In this document: one piece after another, positions 1 to 8,449 of the stretch
Numbering within the stretch: position 1 is the stretch's first letter
Layout of the letters: every line of letters begins with the position of its first letter
Source of the DNA: Luteibaculum sp964627445
GTDB lineage: Bacteria; Bacteroidota; Bacteroidia; Flavobacteriales_D; Luteibaculaceae
NCBI GenBank assembly: GCA_964627445.1
Contig: CAZVJF010000001.1
Span: 248,001-312,000 of the forward strand
Direction of reading: 5' to 3'
Length of the DNA stretch: 64,000 nucleotides
Made by a program: the position numbers and the translations under genes
The notes under the pieces: generated by a model
Seen by the model: only the letters and a program-made list of their open reading frames with translations
Told to the model about the DNA's origin: nothing
The model's database searches: none

Positions 1-1
1 G

Positions 2-796
2 AAAGCACCCGCACAAACCTCGCCCCATACCACCGCAGGGAATATCGCCAGTTTTATTGCGCAATGCCTGGGAGGCGGTGTTGTAGAGCAGAGTTATTCC
101 ATAACCTGTAGTACCTTTTCTCATGGAGTGGCCAATGCAGCTGCCTGGCTCAAAAGCGACATGGTGCCCCAAATGGCAGTTTTTGGCTGCGAAGCACCAC
201 TAACTCCGTTCACCTTTTCGCAGATGGAAGCGCTGGGTATTTATAGTCGCGAACCCAAACAAGAACCTTTTCCTTGCAAAGCGCTCAACACCAGGAAAAA
301 GCACAACACTATGCTTCTGGGAGAAGGGGCATTTGGAATACTCTTGGAAAAAAATGACCACACGCCTTACTACATCAGCGCAATAGGCATGGCCAAAGAA
401 CACGTAAGCTCTGCAGCTGGTGTTACCCCGGAGGGACAAGGAATTTACGATGCCATGAGACAGATCACCACTGAGATGGAAGAGCCCATAGATGCCGTTG
501 TAACCCATGCACCTGGCACCCTATTAGGGGATAGTTCGGAACTGCATGCGATACAACGCCTTTTTAGCGATGAGCAGCCTGCGATAACCAACAACAAGTG
601 GAAAATTGGACACACATTTGGTGCATCGGCTGGTTTATCCGTTGAAATGGCCTTGCTGATGCTACAAGAGCAGTCTGTCTTTTATCCACCTTACCTCAAC
701 AAAAAAAAATCAAAACAACCTTTACGTCATATTTTGGTAAATGCCATTGGCTTTGGTGGAAACGCCATTTCCATGTGCATTAGCCGAAGAGATTAA
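2..796 (+). CDS. Beta-ketoacyl synthase family protein, 5'-truncated by the window edge
   Basis: The reading frame is open from base 2, so the gene begins outside the window; the GTG at 128 is internal. The visible 264 codons are the C-terminal two thirds of a KAS I/II-type condensing enzyme. The nucleophile Cys codon is at 107-109 inside TCSTFSHG. The first catalytic His lies in THAPGTLLGD, and the Lys and second His in NNKWKIGHTFGASAGL, so the Cys-His-His triad appears intact. Such enzymes join malonyl-ACP to an acyl chain in fatty-acid-like synthesis. The gene ends 33 bp before bioB on the same strand. Ketosynthases are found in biotin clusters of several Flavobacteriia, so a role in supplying the pimeloyl precursor is plausible but inferred. 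Housekeeping FabF/FabB cannot be excluded, although the divergence of the His motif argues for a specialised paralogue. Confidence 0.85.
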   Translation, partial: KAPAQTSPHTTAGNIASFIAQCLGGGVVEQSYSITCSTFSHGVANAAAWLKSDMVPQMAVFGCEAPLTPFTFSQMEALGIYSREPKQEPFPCKALNTRKKHNTMLLGEGAFGILLEKNDHTPYYISAIGMAKEHVSSAAGVTPEGQGIYDAMRQITTEMEEPIDAVVTHAPGTLLGDSSELHAIQRLFSDEQPAITNNKWKIGHTFGASAGLSVEMALLMLQEQSVFYPPYLNKKKSKQPLRHILVNAIGFGGNAISMCISRRD

Positions 797-829
797 TTTA
801 TTAAACTGCATTCGCTATTTTCGCTACCT

Positions 830-1849
830 ATGACAGCTATTCGTACCAACTGGACTCGTGAAGAGATTTCCGCCATATACAACAAGCCACTACTAAGCTT
901 AGCCTTTGAGGCTGCCCAAATCCACAGAGAATTTCACACAGAAAATGAGGTACAGGTGTGTACCTTACTTTCTATAAAAACGGGTGGATGCCCCGAAGAC
1001 TGTGCGTATTGCCCTCAAGCAGCGCGCTACAGTACCGATGTAAATGTGCACAAGCTTTTGGATAAGCGCATTGTATTGGCCAATGCCCAAAAAGCTAAAG
1101 ATGCCGGGTCTACCCGCTTTTGCATGGGTGCGGCCTGGAGAGAAGTACGCGACAACCGCGACTTTGATAAAGTGGTAGAAATGGTGCAAGAAGTGAATGA
1201 TATGGGCTTAGAAGTTTGCGCCACCTTGGGCATGATTAATGAGCACCAAGCTAGCCGGCTTAAAGAAGCTGGCTTGTACGCGTACAACCACAACTTAGAT
1301 ACCTCGGAAGAAAAATACGAGGACATCATATCCACCCGCACCTATGACGATCGTAAGGATACCTTAGGCAATGTGCGTAAGGCAGGATTAACCATATGCA
1401 GCGGGGGTATCATTGGCATGGGCGAAGAAGACAACGACCGTATTGGTATGTTGCAAACCCTGGCCAACATGGACCCACAGCCCGAGAGTGTTCCCATAAA
1501 TAAGCTGGTTGCTGTAGAAGGTACTCCTTTGGCAGAACAGGAGGAGGTACACGTATTTGAAATGGTTCGCATGATAGCCACGGCACGTATTCTTATGCCT
1601 AAAGCCATGGTGCGTTTGTCTGCTGGTAGGCTTTCTATGACCGAAGAAGGGCAGGCCTTATGCTTTATGGCGGGTGCGAATTCTATTTTTGCTGGAGACA
1701 AACTACTGACTACCCCGAATCCTGCTGAGGACGAAGACATGAAGCTTTTTAGCAAGTTGGGTTTAAATCCACGTCAGTCTTTTAAGGCAGAATCTGCCGG
1801 ATGTGGAAAACAGACACACAGCGAGCAAGAAGCCTCGGTTTCGGAATAA
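830..1849 (+). CDS. bioB: Biotin synthase
   Basis: BioB is a radical SAM enzyme that inserts sulfur into dethiobiotin in the last step of biotin synthesis. The CxxxCxxC cluster motif is present as CPEDCAYC near residue 56, preceded by the typical LLSIKTGGC. Other family blocks are CATLGMINEHQ, YNHNLDTS (Asn-His-Asn-Leu-Asp), GGIIGMGE and the late MVRLSAGRLSM, whose Arg is the ligand to the [2Fe-2S] cluster. The 339-residue length is normal, with a short polar C-terminal tail. It follows the ketosynthase by 33 bp and is probably cotranscribed with it. The rest of the biotin pathway is not in the window and is likely just upstream. Confidence 0.97.
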   Translation: MTAIRTNWTREEISAIYNKPLLSLAFEAAQIHREFHTENEVQVCTLLSIKTGGCPEDCAYCPQAARYSTDVNVHKLLDKRIVLANAQKAKDAGSTRFCMGAAWREVRDNRDFDKVVEMVQEVNDMGLEVCATLGMINEHQASRLKEAGLYAYNHNLDTSEEKYEDIISTRTYDDRKDTLGNVRKAGLTICSGGIIGMGEEDNDRIGMLQTLANMDPQPESVPINKLVAVEGTPLAEQEEVHVFEMVRMIATARILMPKAMVRLSAGRLSMTEEGQALCFMAGANSIFAGDKLLTTPNPAEDEDMKLFSKLGLNPRQSFKAESAGCGKQTHSEQEASVSE

Positions 1850-1939
1850 AATTTGGTGGCTAAACAAGAATCAGGAAGCCAACAATCCAAGAATTCCGCT
1901 AATCACTAAAAATCCATAGGAGATGGCTTTTTAATAGGT

Positions 1940-3691
1940 TTGAAGAAATTTCATCCTATGCGTCTCTTATTATTTTGGGTTTGTGTAGCGCTATGCACAA
2001 GTGTTACGTATGCGCAAGAAAACTTCTTGGTGACCAACAACCAGGCCGATTCGGTTATTAAAGGGCTTTATAATACAACAGATTTTCCTGCAGGAGCTGT
2101 CATTAACCCTGCTGAGTTTGCCAGCGTAGTAAACCAAGCGGTAAATCCAGACACCCTTAAAAGCTACATTCTAAAGCTAGCCACTTTTGGCAACAGAAAT
2201 ACAGGTAGCGACACCACCTCGACCACTACGGGCATAGGTGCTGCACGCAGATGGGTTTACAGCAAATTTCAGGAGTACCAGCAAACCAATCCTCGCGTAA
2301 TACCCAGTTATTTCCAATTTGATGAAGACATCTGCGAGGCCAACCAACACCGCAATATACTGGCGGTACTTCCAGGAAATGATATTGCAGATCCTTCGGT
2401 AGTTGTTGTTGAGGGCCATATCGATTCGCGCTGTGCTGGCGTATGCGATATTGAATGTGATGCTCAGGGAATAGAAGACAACGCCACAGGAACCGCGCTT
2501 GTCATGGAATTGGCCCGCGTGATGAGCGCTTACCAACTAAAGCGCACCATTGTATTTATGGTAACCATAGGCGAGGAACAAGGGCTGCATGGCGCCAATG
2601 CATTTTCTCAGTACTGTGTGGATGAGGGCATCAACGTAAGGGCCGTTTTTAACAACGATGTTATTGGTGGAATTCTTTGTGGTAAAACCGCTTCACCTCC
2701 AGGATGTACCACGGAAGATGCCGTAGATAGCACATCGGTGCGAATTTTTTCTTTTGCAGGAGCTAATTCAGCCGCTAAAAATTTAGCGCGCTTTGCCAAA
2801 ATAGAGTATCAAGAAGACTTAAAGCCCATGGTAGGGGTTCCTATGGAGCTTCGCATCATGTCGCCCGAAGACCGTGGAGGTCGCGGTGGAGATCACATTC
2901 CATTCCGAGTAGATGGATTTCCCGCCATACGCTACTGTGCTGCAAACGAACATGGCGATGCTAGTAATGGGCCCGATTACGAAGACCGCCAACACACCGA
3001 AGAGGACATCCTAGGACTAGATACCGATGGAGATATGGTGATCGACAGTTTCTTTGTAGACTTTAACTACCTGGCGAGGAACACGGTGATTAACGGGGTG
3101 TCCGCTTCAGCGGCTGCCAACGGCCCCTTGTCGCCCGAAATTTCCGTTGTTGTGCTAGATGATGGACGCATGGAAGTGACCATAGATCCTACGGAACCGG
3201 GTGTGGCCTACAAAATAGGAATTCGCACACTAGCCAATGATTTTGATAGCCTGTATACCACTACCGAACTGGTAGATACCTTAGAGCGCGTGGGCAGTAA
3301 CGTGCGATACTTTATTACTGCTTGCACCGTAGACGAAAACGGAATAGAAAGCTTGTTTGGAAATGAGGTTCGTGTATTTAGCCGGGTGGGTATAGCCGAA
3401 GAGAACGACTTTGAAGACACCGGGATTTTCTTACAAGCCAACCGTCCTAACCCCTTTGATGAAGCTACCTACATCATGTTTGAAGCCGACCAACGCTGGC
3501 AAGGAAAGCAAGGCCTTATTGAAATTATGGACAACACAGGTCGCGTAATTCATAAAATGCAAACTACGGTTGAAAATGGCCATAACGAGGTACTGTATCG
3601 CCACGGTGAAGGCACTACAGGTATTCTACACTACCGTCTGTCTATTGAAGGGCAAGCTTTGGGCACCAAGTCGATGATCTTCGCCAACTAA
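1940..3691 (+). CDS. Secreted M28-family zinc aminopeptidase with T9SS type A sorting domain
   Basis: The N-terminus is a signal peptide (basic start, hydrophobic LLLFWVCVALC, cut near TYAQ). The central domain has the M28 ligand pattern: HIDSR, then EDNATGTALVMELAR for the bridging Asp, the catalytic pair in IGEEQGLHG, an Asp in FNNDVIGG, and the last His in GGDHIPFRVDGFPAI. This predicts a di-zinc exopeptidase that releases N-terminal residues outside the cell. After a fibronectin-like stretch, the last ~85 residues (from QANRPNPFDEATYI to the C-terminus) form a Por-type C-terminal sorting domain, so the enzyme should leave through type IX secretion. The longest frame starts with TTG at 1940. 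An ATG at 1958 gives a slightly shorter but still valid signal peptide and is a real alternative. The gene appears to be transcribed alone. Confidence 0.9.
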   Translation: MKKFHPMRLLLFWVCVALCTSVTYAQENFLVTNNQADSVIKGLYNTTDFPAGAVINPAEFASVVNQAVNPDTLKSYILKLATFGNRNTGSDTTSTTTGIGAARRWVYSKFQEYQQTNPRVIPSYFQFDEDICEANQHRNILAVLPGNDIADPSVVVVEGHIDSRCAGVCDIECDAQGIEDNATGTALVMELARVMSAYQLKRTIVFMVTIGEEQGLHGANAFSQYCVDEGINVRAVFNNDVIGGILCGKTASPPGCTTEDAVDSTSVRIFSFAGANSAAKNLARFAKIEYQEDLKPMVGVPMELRIMSPEDRGGRGGDHIPFRVDGFPAIRYCAANEHGDASNGPDYEDRQHTEEDILGLDTDGDMVIDSFFVDFNYLARNTVINGVSASAAANGPLSPEISVVVLDDGRMEVTIDPTEPGVAYKIGIRTLANDFDSLYTTTELVDTLERVGSNVRYFITACTVDENGIESLFGNEVRVFSRVGIAEENDFEDTGIFLQANRPNPFDEATYIMFEADQRWQGKQGLIEIMDNTGRVIHKMQTTVENGHNEVLYRHGEGTTGILHYRLSIEGQALGTKSMIFAN

Positions 3692-3695
3692 AAAA

Positions 3696-4850
3696 TTACC
3701 TGAGTACCGCGATGCGATCTGGATCTCCATCCGGATCGCCTGTTACGGTGCCGTCTGTTGCCAAATCGGTGCCATTTAATAGCAGCAAACCTGCTAAATG
3801 GGGAGCCGCCATCGAAGTTCCTGAGGTTATTCCATAGCGCCCATCAGGAAGGGTAGATAGAATATTGGTTCCCGGCTGCGTAAAATCTACAGGTGGATTA
3901 CCAAAGTTGGAGTAGGATGCAAACCGGTCTCCCTGATTGAATGCAGACACCGTAAAAAGATTTTCGCCATTGGCACGAGCCGGAGAGGTATTGCTGGCAT
4001 TTTCCGAACTGTTTCCAGCCGCCATGGACACGAAAAAACCTTGCGACCCTAAGTTGCGAACGCTCTGATCGAGTAAGGTACTGGTACCTCCACCCAAACT
4101 GAGGTTTACAGCTTCTCCAGCATTTCCGTTTTGGGAGATATAGTCCAAACCATTCATTACATCGGCACTGTTGCCGCGGCCGTTGTCATCCAAAACACGA
4201 ATAGCCACTAAATCGCATCCTGCTGCTACGCCAACTACACCAAAATCATTATTGATAGCGCCTACCGTTCCAGCCACGTGGGTGCCGTGTCCGTTACCAT
4301 CATCGGCAAACACCCCAATGGGTATGCCGCCAATAATTCCAGAACTCCCAACAAAATCGCGGCTTAGGTCGGTATTTACATTTAAATCGGGATGATCTAA
4401 ATCGATACCCGTGTCCACAATCCAGGCACGCTTATCTGTTGCGGTTCGGGCTCCCACGCGCGATATCCCCCAAGGGACGTCTTGGTTTCCAATATCAAAG
4501 GATTCCGTTGCACAATTTTGTGCGATGGAAAAGGCTTGCACCGGTTCAATATTAAGGCTGGGCAACACATTACGCAGTACGGTAAACTCGCTCGCAGCAC
4601 CATTTACCAGGTGGGCATCTACCAATGTGTATTCTCTAACCCAACGGTTGGCCAAGCTAAACTGGGCTAAGGCCTGCTTTACATCTCCCTCGGTACCTTC
4701 GGGCAAGTACAAAAAAAGCTGCTCGGGAATTTGCTTATTGCCTTTGGGAGCCACTAGGTTGGTTTCTACACAATTGCTTCCTGTGTTTTCGTCTTTCTTA
4801 CATCCAACCAACAATCCCAAAACGATGGGTATGATAATAAGACTTCTCAT
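3696..4850 (-). CDS. Subtilisin-like S8 serine peptidase, predicted lipoprotein
   Basis: The N-terminus has a lipoprotein signal with Cys at about residue 17 (LLVGCKKDE), so the protein is probably membrane-anchored. Residues ~30-115 look like an inhibitor I9-type propeptide. The catalytic domain follows with all three S8 motifs: Asp in AWIVDTGIDLDHPDL, His in DGNGHGTHVAGTVG, and Ser in GTSMAAPHLAGLLL. The oxyanion Asn is in AAGNSSENAS. At 384 residues it is compact, ends soon after the Ser motif, and lacks a visible T9SS tail. Its start overlaps the end of the MazG-like gene by 4 bp (ATGA), making it the last gene of the run rsgA-dtd-mazG-like-S8. Substrate is unknown. It converges with the M28 peptidase gene, leaving only 4 bp between their ends. 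Confidence 0.92.
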   Translation of the reverse strand: MRSLIIIPIVLGLLVGCKKDENTGSNCVETNLVAPKGNKQIPEQLFLYLPEGTEGDVKQALAQFSLANRWVREYTLVDAHLVNGAASEFTVLRNVLPSLNIEPVQAFSIAQNCATESFDIGNQDVPWGISRVGARTATDKRAWIVDTGIDLDHPDLNVNTDLSRDFVGSSGIIGGIPIGVFADDGNGHGTHVAGTVGAINNDFGVVGVAAGCDLVAIRVLDDNGRGNSADVMNGLDYISQNGNAGEAVNLSLGGGTSTLLDQSVRNLGSQGFFVSMAAGNSSENASNTSPARANGENLFTVSAFNQGDRFASYSNFGNPPVDFTQPGTNILSTLPDGRYGITSGTSMAAPHLAGLLLLNGTDLATDGTVTGDPDGDPDRIAVLR

Positions 4851-5176
4851 GATTGTAATTTCGAATTATTCTGGTGTCGCGTTTTATCTCGTAACGTTTT
4901 TTTGGCAAAGTTCTTCTCCAACTCCTCTTCTAGGTTAATGCCCGTTTGGTTGGCCAAACACATCAGTACCCAAAGTACATCGGCCATTTCCTGGCCTAGG
5001 TCTTTATCCTTATCACTCTCCTTCTCACTTTGCTCGCCATACCTGCGTGCCATAATCCGGGCTACCTCTCCTACCTCCTCGGTAAGAATAGCCATGTTGG
5101 TGAGCTCATTAAAATAACGCACGCCAATGGTTTGTATCCAGCGGTCTACTTTTTCTTGTGCTTCGGTGATCGTCAT
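4847..5176 (-). CDS. MazG-like nucleotide pyrophosphohydrolase
   Basis: This 109-residue protein has the all-alpha NTP pyrophosphatase metal-binding pattern: LTEEVGEVARIMARRYG supplies the ExxE half, and GQEMADVLWVLMCLAN the ExxD half. Such enzymes hydrolyse (deoxy)nucleoside triphosphates to monophosphates plus pyrophosphate and may clear non-canonical nucleotides. The single-domain length fits the short MazG/YpjD-like group rather than the two-domain MazG of enteric bacteria. The segment between the halves is unusually rich in Asp, Glu and Lys. The ATG overlaps the stop of dtd by one base (TAATG), and its own stop overlaps the start of the S8 peptidase gene. This implies translational coupling with dtd, another quality-control enzyme. 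Exact substrate cannot be read from the sequence. Confidence 0.85.
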   Translation of the reverse strand: MTITEAQEKVDRWIQTIGVRYFNELTNMAILTEEVGEVARIMARRYGEQSEKESDKDKDLGQEMADVLWVLMCLANQTGINLEEELEKNFAKKTLRDKTRHQNNSKLQS

Positions 5177-5628
5177 TATTCTCTATGCTTAGAATCCATT
5201 ACTATGGTAACGGGGCCATCGTTTACCAGTTGCACCTGCATATCAGCACCAAAAGAACCGGTTTCGACCTGGAGTTGGTGTTTTATCTGCAATTCCCTGC
5301 AAAAGGATTCAATAGTTTTTTGTGCAAAATCCGGTTCTCCAGCCTTTATAAAGCTCGGGCGATTGCCTTTTTTGGTAGATGCGTGCAGGGTAAACTGGCT
5401 CACTACCAATACCTGTTTGGAAGTGTCTTGCACCGAAAGATTCATTTTCCCTTCATCGTCTGAAAATATGCGCATGTTGGCTACTTTGTTGGCGAGCCAA
5501 ACCACATCTTCCTGAGTATCTTCGTCTTCCACGCCTACCAAAACCAGTAAGCCCTGGTCTATGCTTCCTACTATTTCTTGGTTTACACTTACGCTGGCTG
5601 CCTGGGTACGTTGAATAACTATTCGCAT
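5176..5628 (-). CDS. dtd: D-aminoacyl-tRNA deacylase
   Basis: Dtd removes D-amino acids (and glycine misattached to tRNA-Ala) from tRNA. The protein begins MRIVIQRTQAASVSV as in the family and carries both active-site signatures: SQFTLHAST near residues 78-86 and the Gly-cisPro block NDGPVTIVMD near the C-terminus. The 150-residue length is exactly that of the family. It lies 3 bp downstream of rsgA and overlaps the next gene by one base, so it is internal to a translation-coupled operon. Confidence 0.96.
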   Translation of the reverse strand: MRIVIQRTQAASVSVNQEIVGSIDQGLLVLVGVEDEDTQEDVVWLANKVANMRIFSDDEGKMNLSVQDTSKQVLVVSQFTLHASTKKGNRPSFIKAGEPDFAQKTIESFCRELQIKHQLQVETGSFGADMQVQLVNDGPVTIVMDSKHRE

Positions 5629-5631
5629 GTA

Positions 5632-6579
5632 TTATCCGTATTTATCGGTTCGGTAACTGCCTTCATCATCTTCCATCATGTTTAGGTAAGACTCGTAGCG
5701 AGTAGCTGCTATTTCTCCGTTTTCCACGGCTGCTTTCACCGCACATTTGGGTTCGTTGATGTGCTTGCAATTGTAGAAGCGGCAGTCTTCTAGCAAGGCT
5801 TTCATTTCTTTGAAGTATAGGGATATCTCATCCTTTTCCAAACGAGTAATTCCAAAGCCCTTGATGCCGGGTGTGTCTATAATGCGTTTGTTGTCATCTA
5901 CATCAAACATCTCGGCAAAAGTGGTGGTGTGCTTGCCTTTGAGATGTACCGTGCTGGTATCCCCAATTTTAATGTCCATATCCGGGGCCAGTTGTTGTAG
6001 CAGGCTGGATTTCCCTACACCACTGTGTCCAGAGAACGCACTTACTTTATGCTCCATGGCCTGTGCAACCATTTCCAAACCTTGTCCCGTTTCCGCAGAG
6101 CACAAGGTCACTGGGTATCCCACCTTTTCGTACAAGTCCTTCCACTCCAATAATTCGGGGTGTTCGTCTGGATGCAAATCCACCTTATTGATAAGAATAT
6201 GCACGGGTACCTTATAGGCCTCGGCCATAACCAAAAAACGATCTACAAAGCCAAAAGAAGTAGGCGGGTTTGCTATGGTAATTACCAAAAAAAGGCAATC
6301 TACATTGGCTGCTATTATGTGGGTTTGCTTGGATAGGTTGGTCGACTTGCGCAATATGTAATTCTTGCGTTCTTGAATTTCGTGGATGACCCCCTCATCT
6401 GCTTCCCCCTTCTTGTCTTCATGAAACGCAACCCAATCGCCCACCGCAATGGGGTTGGTAGATTTAATGCCCTCCATGCGAAATTTACCCTTAATGCGAC
6501 AACGCCAAAAGTTTCCCGATGTATCCTTTACCCGATACCAACTTCCCGTTGATTTGTATACCTGTCCTTCCAAAGCCAA
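5632..6579 (-). CDS. rsgA: Ribosome small-subunit-dependent GTPase A
   Basis: RsgA is a circularly permuted GTPase that acts in late 30S ribosome maturation. The order here is N-terminal OB fold (residues ~1-70), then the G4 motif NKVD, then the P-loop GHSGVGKSSLL, then DTPGIKGFG, which is the permuted order. The C-terminal zinc finger is present as CRFYNCKHINEPKC. The frame starts with TTG at 6579; no ATG is available until residue 35, inside the OB fold, so TTG is the likely genuine start. It is the first gene of the run rsgA-dtd-mazG-like-S8 and is divergent from gldA, with 145 bp between their start codons. Confidence 0.95.
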   Translation of the reverse strand: MALEGQVYKSTGSWYRVKDTSGNFWRCRIKGKFRMEGIKSTNPIAVGDWVAFHEDKKGEADEGVIHEIQERKNYILRKSTNLSKQTHIIAANVDCLFLVITIANPPTSFGFVDRFLVMAEAYKVPVHILINKVDLHPDEHPELLEWKDLYEKVGYPVTLCSAETGQGLEMVAQAMEHKVSAFSGHSGVGKSSLLQQLAPDMDIKIGDTSTVHLKGKHTTTFAEMFDVDDNKRIIDTPGIKGFGITRLEKDEISLYFKEMKALLEDCRFYNCKHINEPKCAVKAAVENGEIAATRYESYLNMMEDDEGSYRTDKYG

Positions 6580-6684
6580 TGTTATGGCTGTAAAGATGTG
6601 TATTTTGGATTAACTTCGCCCAAGCGTAACGGCTGGCTTTACAAACCTTAGGATTTAGACCTACTGCAGCGTTTGCAATCCTAC

Positions 6685-6692
6685 TACTTTTG
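6685..6692 (+). promoter_or_regulatory. Bacteroidota -7 element upstream of gldA
   Basis: TACTTTTG matches TAnnTTTG exactly and ends 32 bp before the gldA ATG. No convincing -33 TTTG was found at the usual distance. The element overlaps the GTG at 6692 that would give a longer GldA, which argues that the longer start is not used. Confidence 0.55.
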
Positions 6693-6724
6693 TGAATCAG
6701 CAACTCAGAAATAGCCTTTTGCCC

Positions 6725-7633
6725 ATGTCCATAGCAGTACAGTCCATTACCAAAGAATACGGAGTTCAAAAAGCCCTCAACAGCGTCTCGTTCGAAATTA
6801 AGAGCGGTGAAGTAGTTGGATTTTTAGGCCCCAATGGTGCGGGAAAAAGTACGATGATGAAAATTTTAACGGGCTTTATTCCTCCCACCTCTGGAAAAGC
6901 GCAAGTAAGCGGTTTTGATGTAGAAGAAGGATCGATGGACGTGCGCAAACGCGTGGGCTATTTGCCCGAGCACAATCCACTGTATTTGGAGATGTACGTT
7001 AAAGAGTACCTCCACTTTAATGCCGATATTTTTGGCCTAAAAAACAAAAAGGCCCGGGTGGAAGAAATGATTGCTATGGTAGGCTTGGAGCGCGAACAAA
7101 AGAAAAAAATTGGAGCGCTTTCTAAAGGATATCGCCAGCGTGTTGGTTTGGCGCAAGCGCTCATTCACGATCCAGAAGTACTTATTCTGGATGAACCTAC
7201 TTCGGGCCTAGACCCCAACCAAATCATAGAAATCCGCGATTTAATAAAATCGGTAGGTAAGGAAAAAACCGTAATGCTATCCACCCATATTATGCAAGAA
7301 GTGGAGGCCATTTGTGACCGGGTTATCATTATCAACAAAGGAGAAATTGTTGCAGATAACGATGTTACCCAAATTGTAAAAACGGGTGTAAAAACGGCCG
7401 TGCTTGTGGTAGAATTTGGTACCCCACTCGAAGAAAGGGCCATTCTTACCGTAAATGGGGTGCGGAAAGCCAAGCGTGTAAAGGATAACATTTGGGCGCT
7501 AGAACACGAGATAGACCTGGATATTCGCAAACGCGTGTTTGACTTTGCCGTATCACAAAGCTCCTCGGTGTTGGAAATGAAGCAAGAGGAGCGATCGTTA
7601 GAAGAGGTGTTTAAGTCGGTTACCAAAAATTAA
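6725..7633 (+). CDS. gldA: Gliding-motility ABC transporter ATP-binding protein GldA
   Basis: GldA is the ATPase of the GldA-GldF-GldG ABC transporter associated with gliding in Flavobacteria. The protein has Walker A GPNGAGKST, signature LSKGYRQRVGLAQAL, Walker B VLILDEPTSGLDPNQ and switch His in LSTHIMQEVEAICDR, then a C-terminal extension of ~90 residues as in the family. The opening MSIAVQSITKEYGVQKALN aligns with known GldA starts, so the ATG at 6725 is preferred over an upstream in-frame GTG at 6692 that overlaps a promoter element. The permease genes gldF and gldG are not adjacent; elsewhere in the phylum they are often encoded at a separate locus. Sequence alone cannot separate GldA from other ABC-2 drug or antibiotic ATPases with certainty. 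Confidence 0.85.
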   Translation: MSIAVQSITKEYGVQKALNSVSFEIKSGEVVGFLGPNGAGKSTMMKILTGFIPPTSGKAQVSGFDVEEGSMDVRKRVGYLPEHNPLYLEMYVKEYLHFNADIFGLKNKKARVEEMIAMVGLEREQKKKIGALSKGYRQRVGLAQALIHDPEVLILDEPTSGLDPNQIIEIRDLIKSVGKEKTVMLSTHIMQEVEAICDRVIIINKGEIVADNDVTQIVKTGVKTAVLVVEFGTPLEERAILTVNGVRKAKRVKDNIWALEHEIDLDIRKRVFDFAVSQSSSVLEMKQEERSLEEVFKSVTKN

Positions 7634-7638
7634 TTCTC

Positions 7639-8304
7639 ATGCGCTGGATTCGAAACACCGTTCTGCTGCTATTCGGGATGGTTTCGGTTTCCAGTTATGC
7701 CCAGAACATAGAACTGTCTACGCGCCCCGAACAAATTCTTACAAACCGAAACATCGAAGTTTTGATCGTAAAGAATATGGGGACCTGGCGCTTAGGAGGG
7801 ATAATCGCCTTTATGCCCAGTCGTCTAGACAGTGGACGAGCGACTCCAGGCGGAGGCGGTGCAGCTGCTACCTATGACGACCCCTTAGGTCACAGGGCCT
7901 ATACAATGTTGGGAATTGGGGCCTTGGCCAGTAGAAATATCGGCACCAAGTTGTATGTATCCAGTGAGCTACTATTTCGCGACTATCGCTTTAGCAACAA
8001 GTACATCTTTTACGACAATGATGAACGACCTAGAAGCAACGTAGATGCATTACGCAGTGAAGAGGTTCAAGCCTTTATACTCAAATCCTACTTCACCATT
8101 GAAATGTATAGAAACAACTGGTTCTTCGTCAATGGCATGATGGGAGCTGGATTACGATACCGTCAAGTTCAATACACCACGCACAGCGGAAAGGTTGGCG
8201 GGAATTTTGTAACCGACCTAACAGAGCGTTTCAGCGAGTGGGTAGTTACACCTCAGGTGGGTATCCGAGTGGGTGTTTGTTTAGGGAAGCAAATCCAAGA
8301 ATAA
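7639..8304 (+). CDS. Exported protein of unknown function, probable outer-membrane beta-barrel
   Basis: The 221-residue product has a clear signal peptide (MRWIRNTVLLLFGMVSVSSYAQ). The mature part has alternating aromatic and polar strands such as TKLYVSSELLFRDYRF, SYFTIEMYRNNWFFVNGMMGAGLRY and VVTPQVGIRVGVCLG, which resembles a small eight-to-ten-stranded outer-membrane barrel. A Gly/Ala-rich loop (PGGGGAAATYDD) lies near residue 75. No named family is recognised. It begins 5 bp after gldA and is probably cotranscribed with it, but a link to gliding is only inferred from position. Confidence 0.75.
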   Translation: MRWIRNTVLLLFGMVSVSSYAQNIELSTRPEQILTNRNIEVLIVKNMGTWRLGGIIAFMPSRLDSGRATPGGGGAAATYDDPLGHRAYTMLGIGALASRNIGTKLYVSSELLFRDYRFSNKYIFYDNDERPRSNVDALRSEEVQAFILKSYFTIEMYRNNWFFVNGMMGAGLRYRQVQYTTHSGKVGGNFVTDLTERFSEWVVTPQVGIRVGVCLGKQIQE

Positions 8305-8342
8305 TCATAAAAGCTCTTTCCGCCATTTTTCAAAATTCCTTG

Positions 8343-8350
8343 TAGCTTTG
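8343..8350 (+). promoter_or_regulatory. Bacteroidota -7 element for the metK transcript
   Basis: TAGCTTTG is an exact TAnnTTTG match. Transcription would begin near 8357, only about 10 nt before the probable SAM-II aptamer, which is the expected layout for a riboswitch leader. The -33 element is weak (CTCTTTCC around 8313-8320). Confidence 0.6.
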
Positions 8351-8365
8351 CCGCGAACTTCTGGG

Positions 8366-8416
8366 GTGGAAAAATTTGCGCGTATTGCAACCACAATAAA
8401 AAATGCTAAAAAGCAA
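8366..8416 (+). ncRNA. Probable SAM-II riboswitch in the metK leader
   Basis: The segment folds as the SAM-II H-type pseudoknot. P1 is GTGG 8366-8369 with CCAC 8391-8394. The 21-nt loop ends in GTATTGCAA (8382-8390), identical to the loop end of the classic metX-associated aptamer as I recall it. P2 pairs TTGC 8385-8388 with GCTA 8405-8408 and keeps the central U-U position of the SAM site. The run GCTAAAAAG (8405-8413) is conserved. The second pseudoknot part is GC 8380-8381 with GC 8413-8414, where the remembered reference has CC with GG, a compensatory change. It lies between a TAnnTTTG promoter and metK, a gene expected to be repressed by SAM. Identification is from memory of the family; no covariance search was run. 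Confidence 0.72.
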
Positions 8417-8449
8417 TGCAGCTTCCCCCGGGCAAATTTTCTTGAAAAC

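Noticed and set aside
128..796. GTG at 128 as the start of the ketosynthase
   Set aside because: The frame is open to the window edge, and the catalytic Cys codon (107-109) lies upstream of it, so the GTG is internal.
8348..8449. N-terminal extension of MetK from 8348
   Set aside because: The extension overlaps the promoter -7 element and the SAM-II aptamer, and MetK proteins begin at the MPYLFTSESVSEG block.
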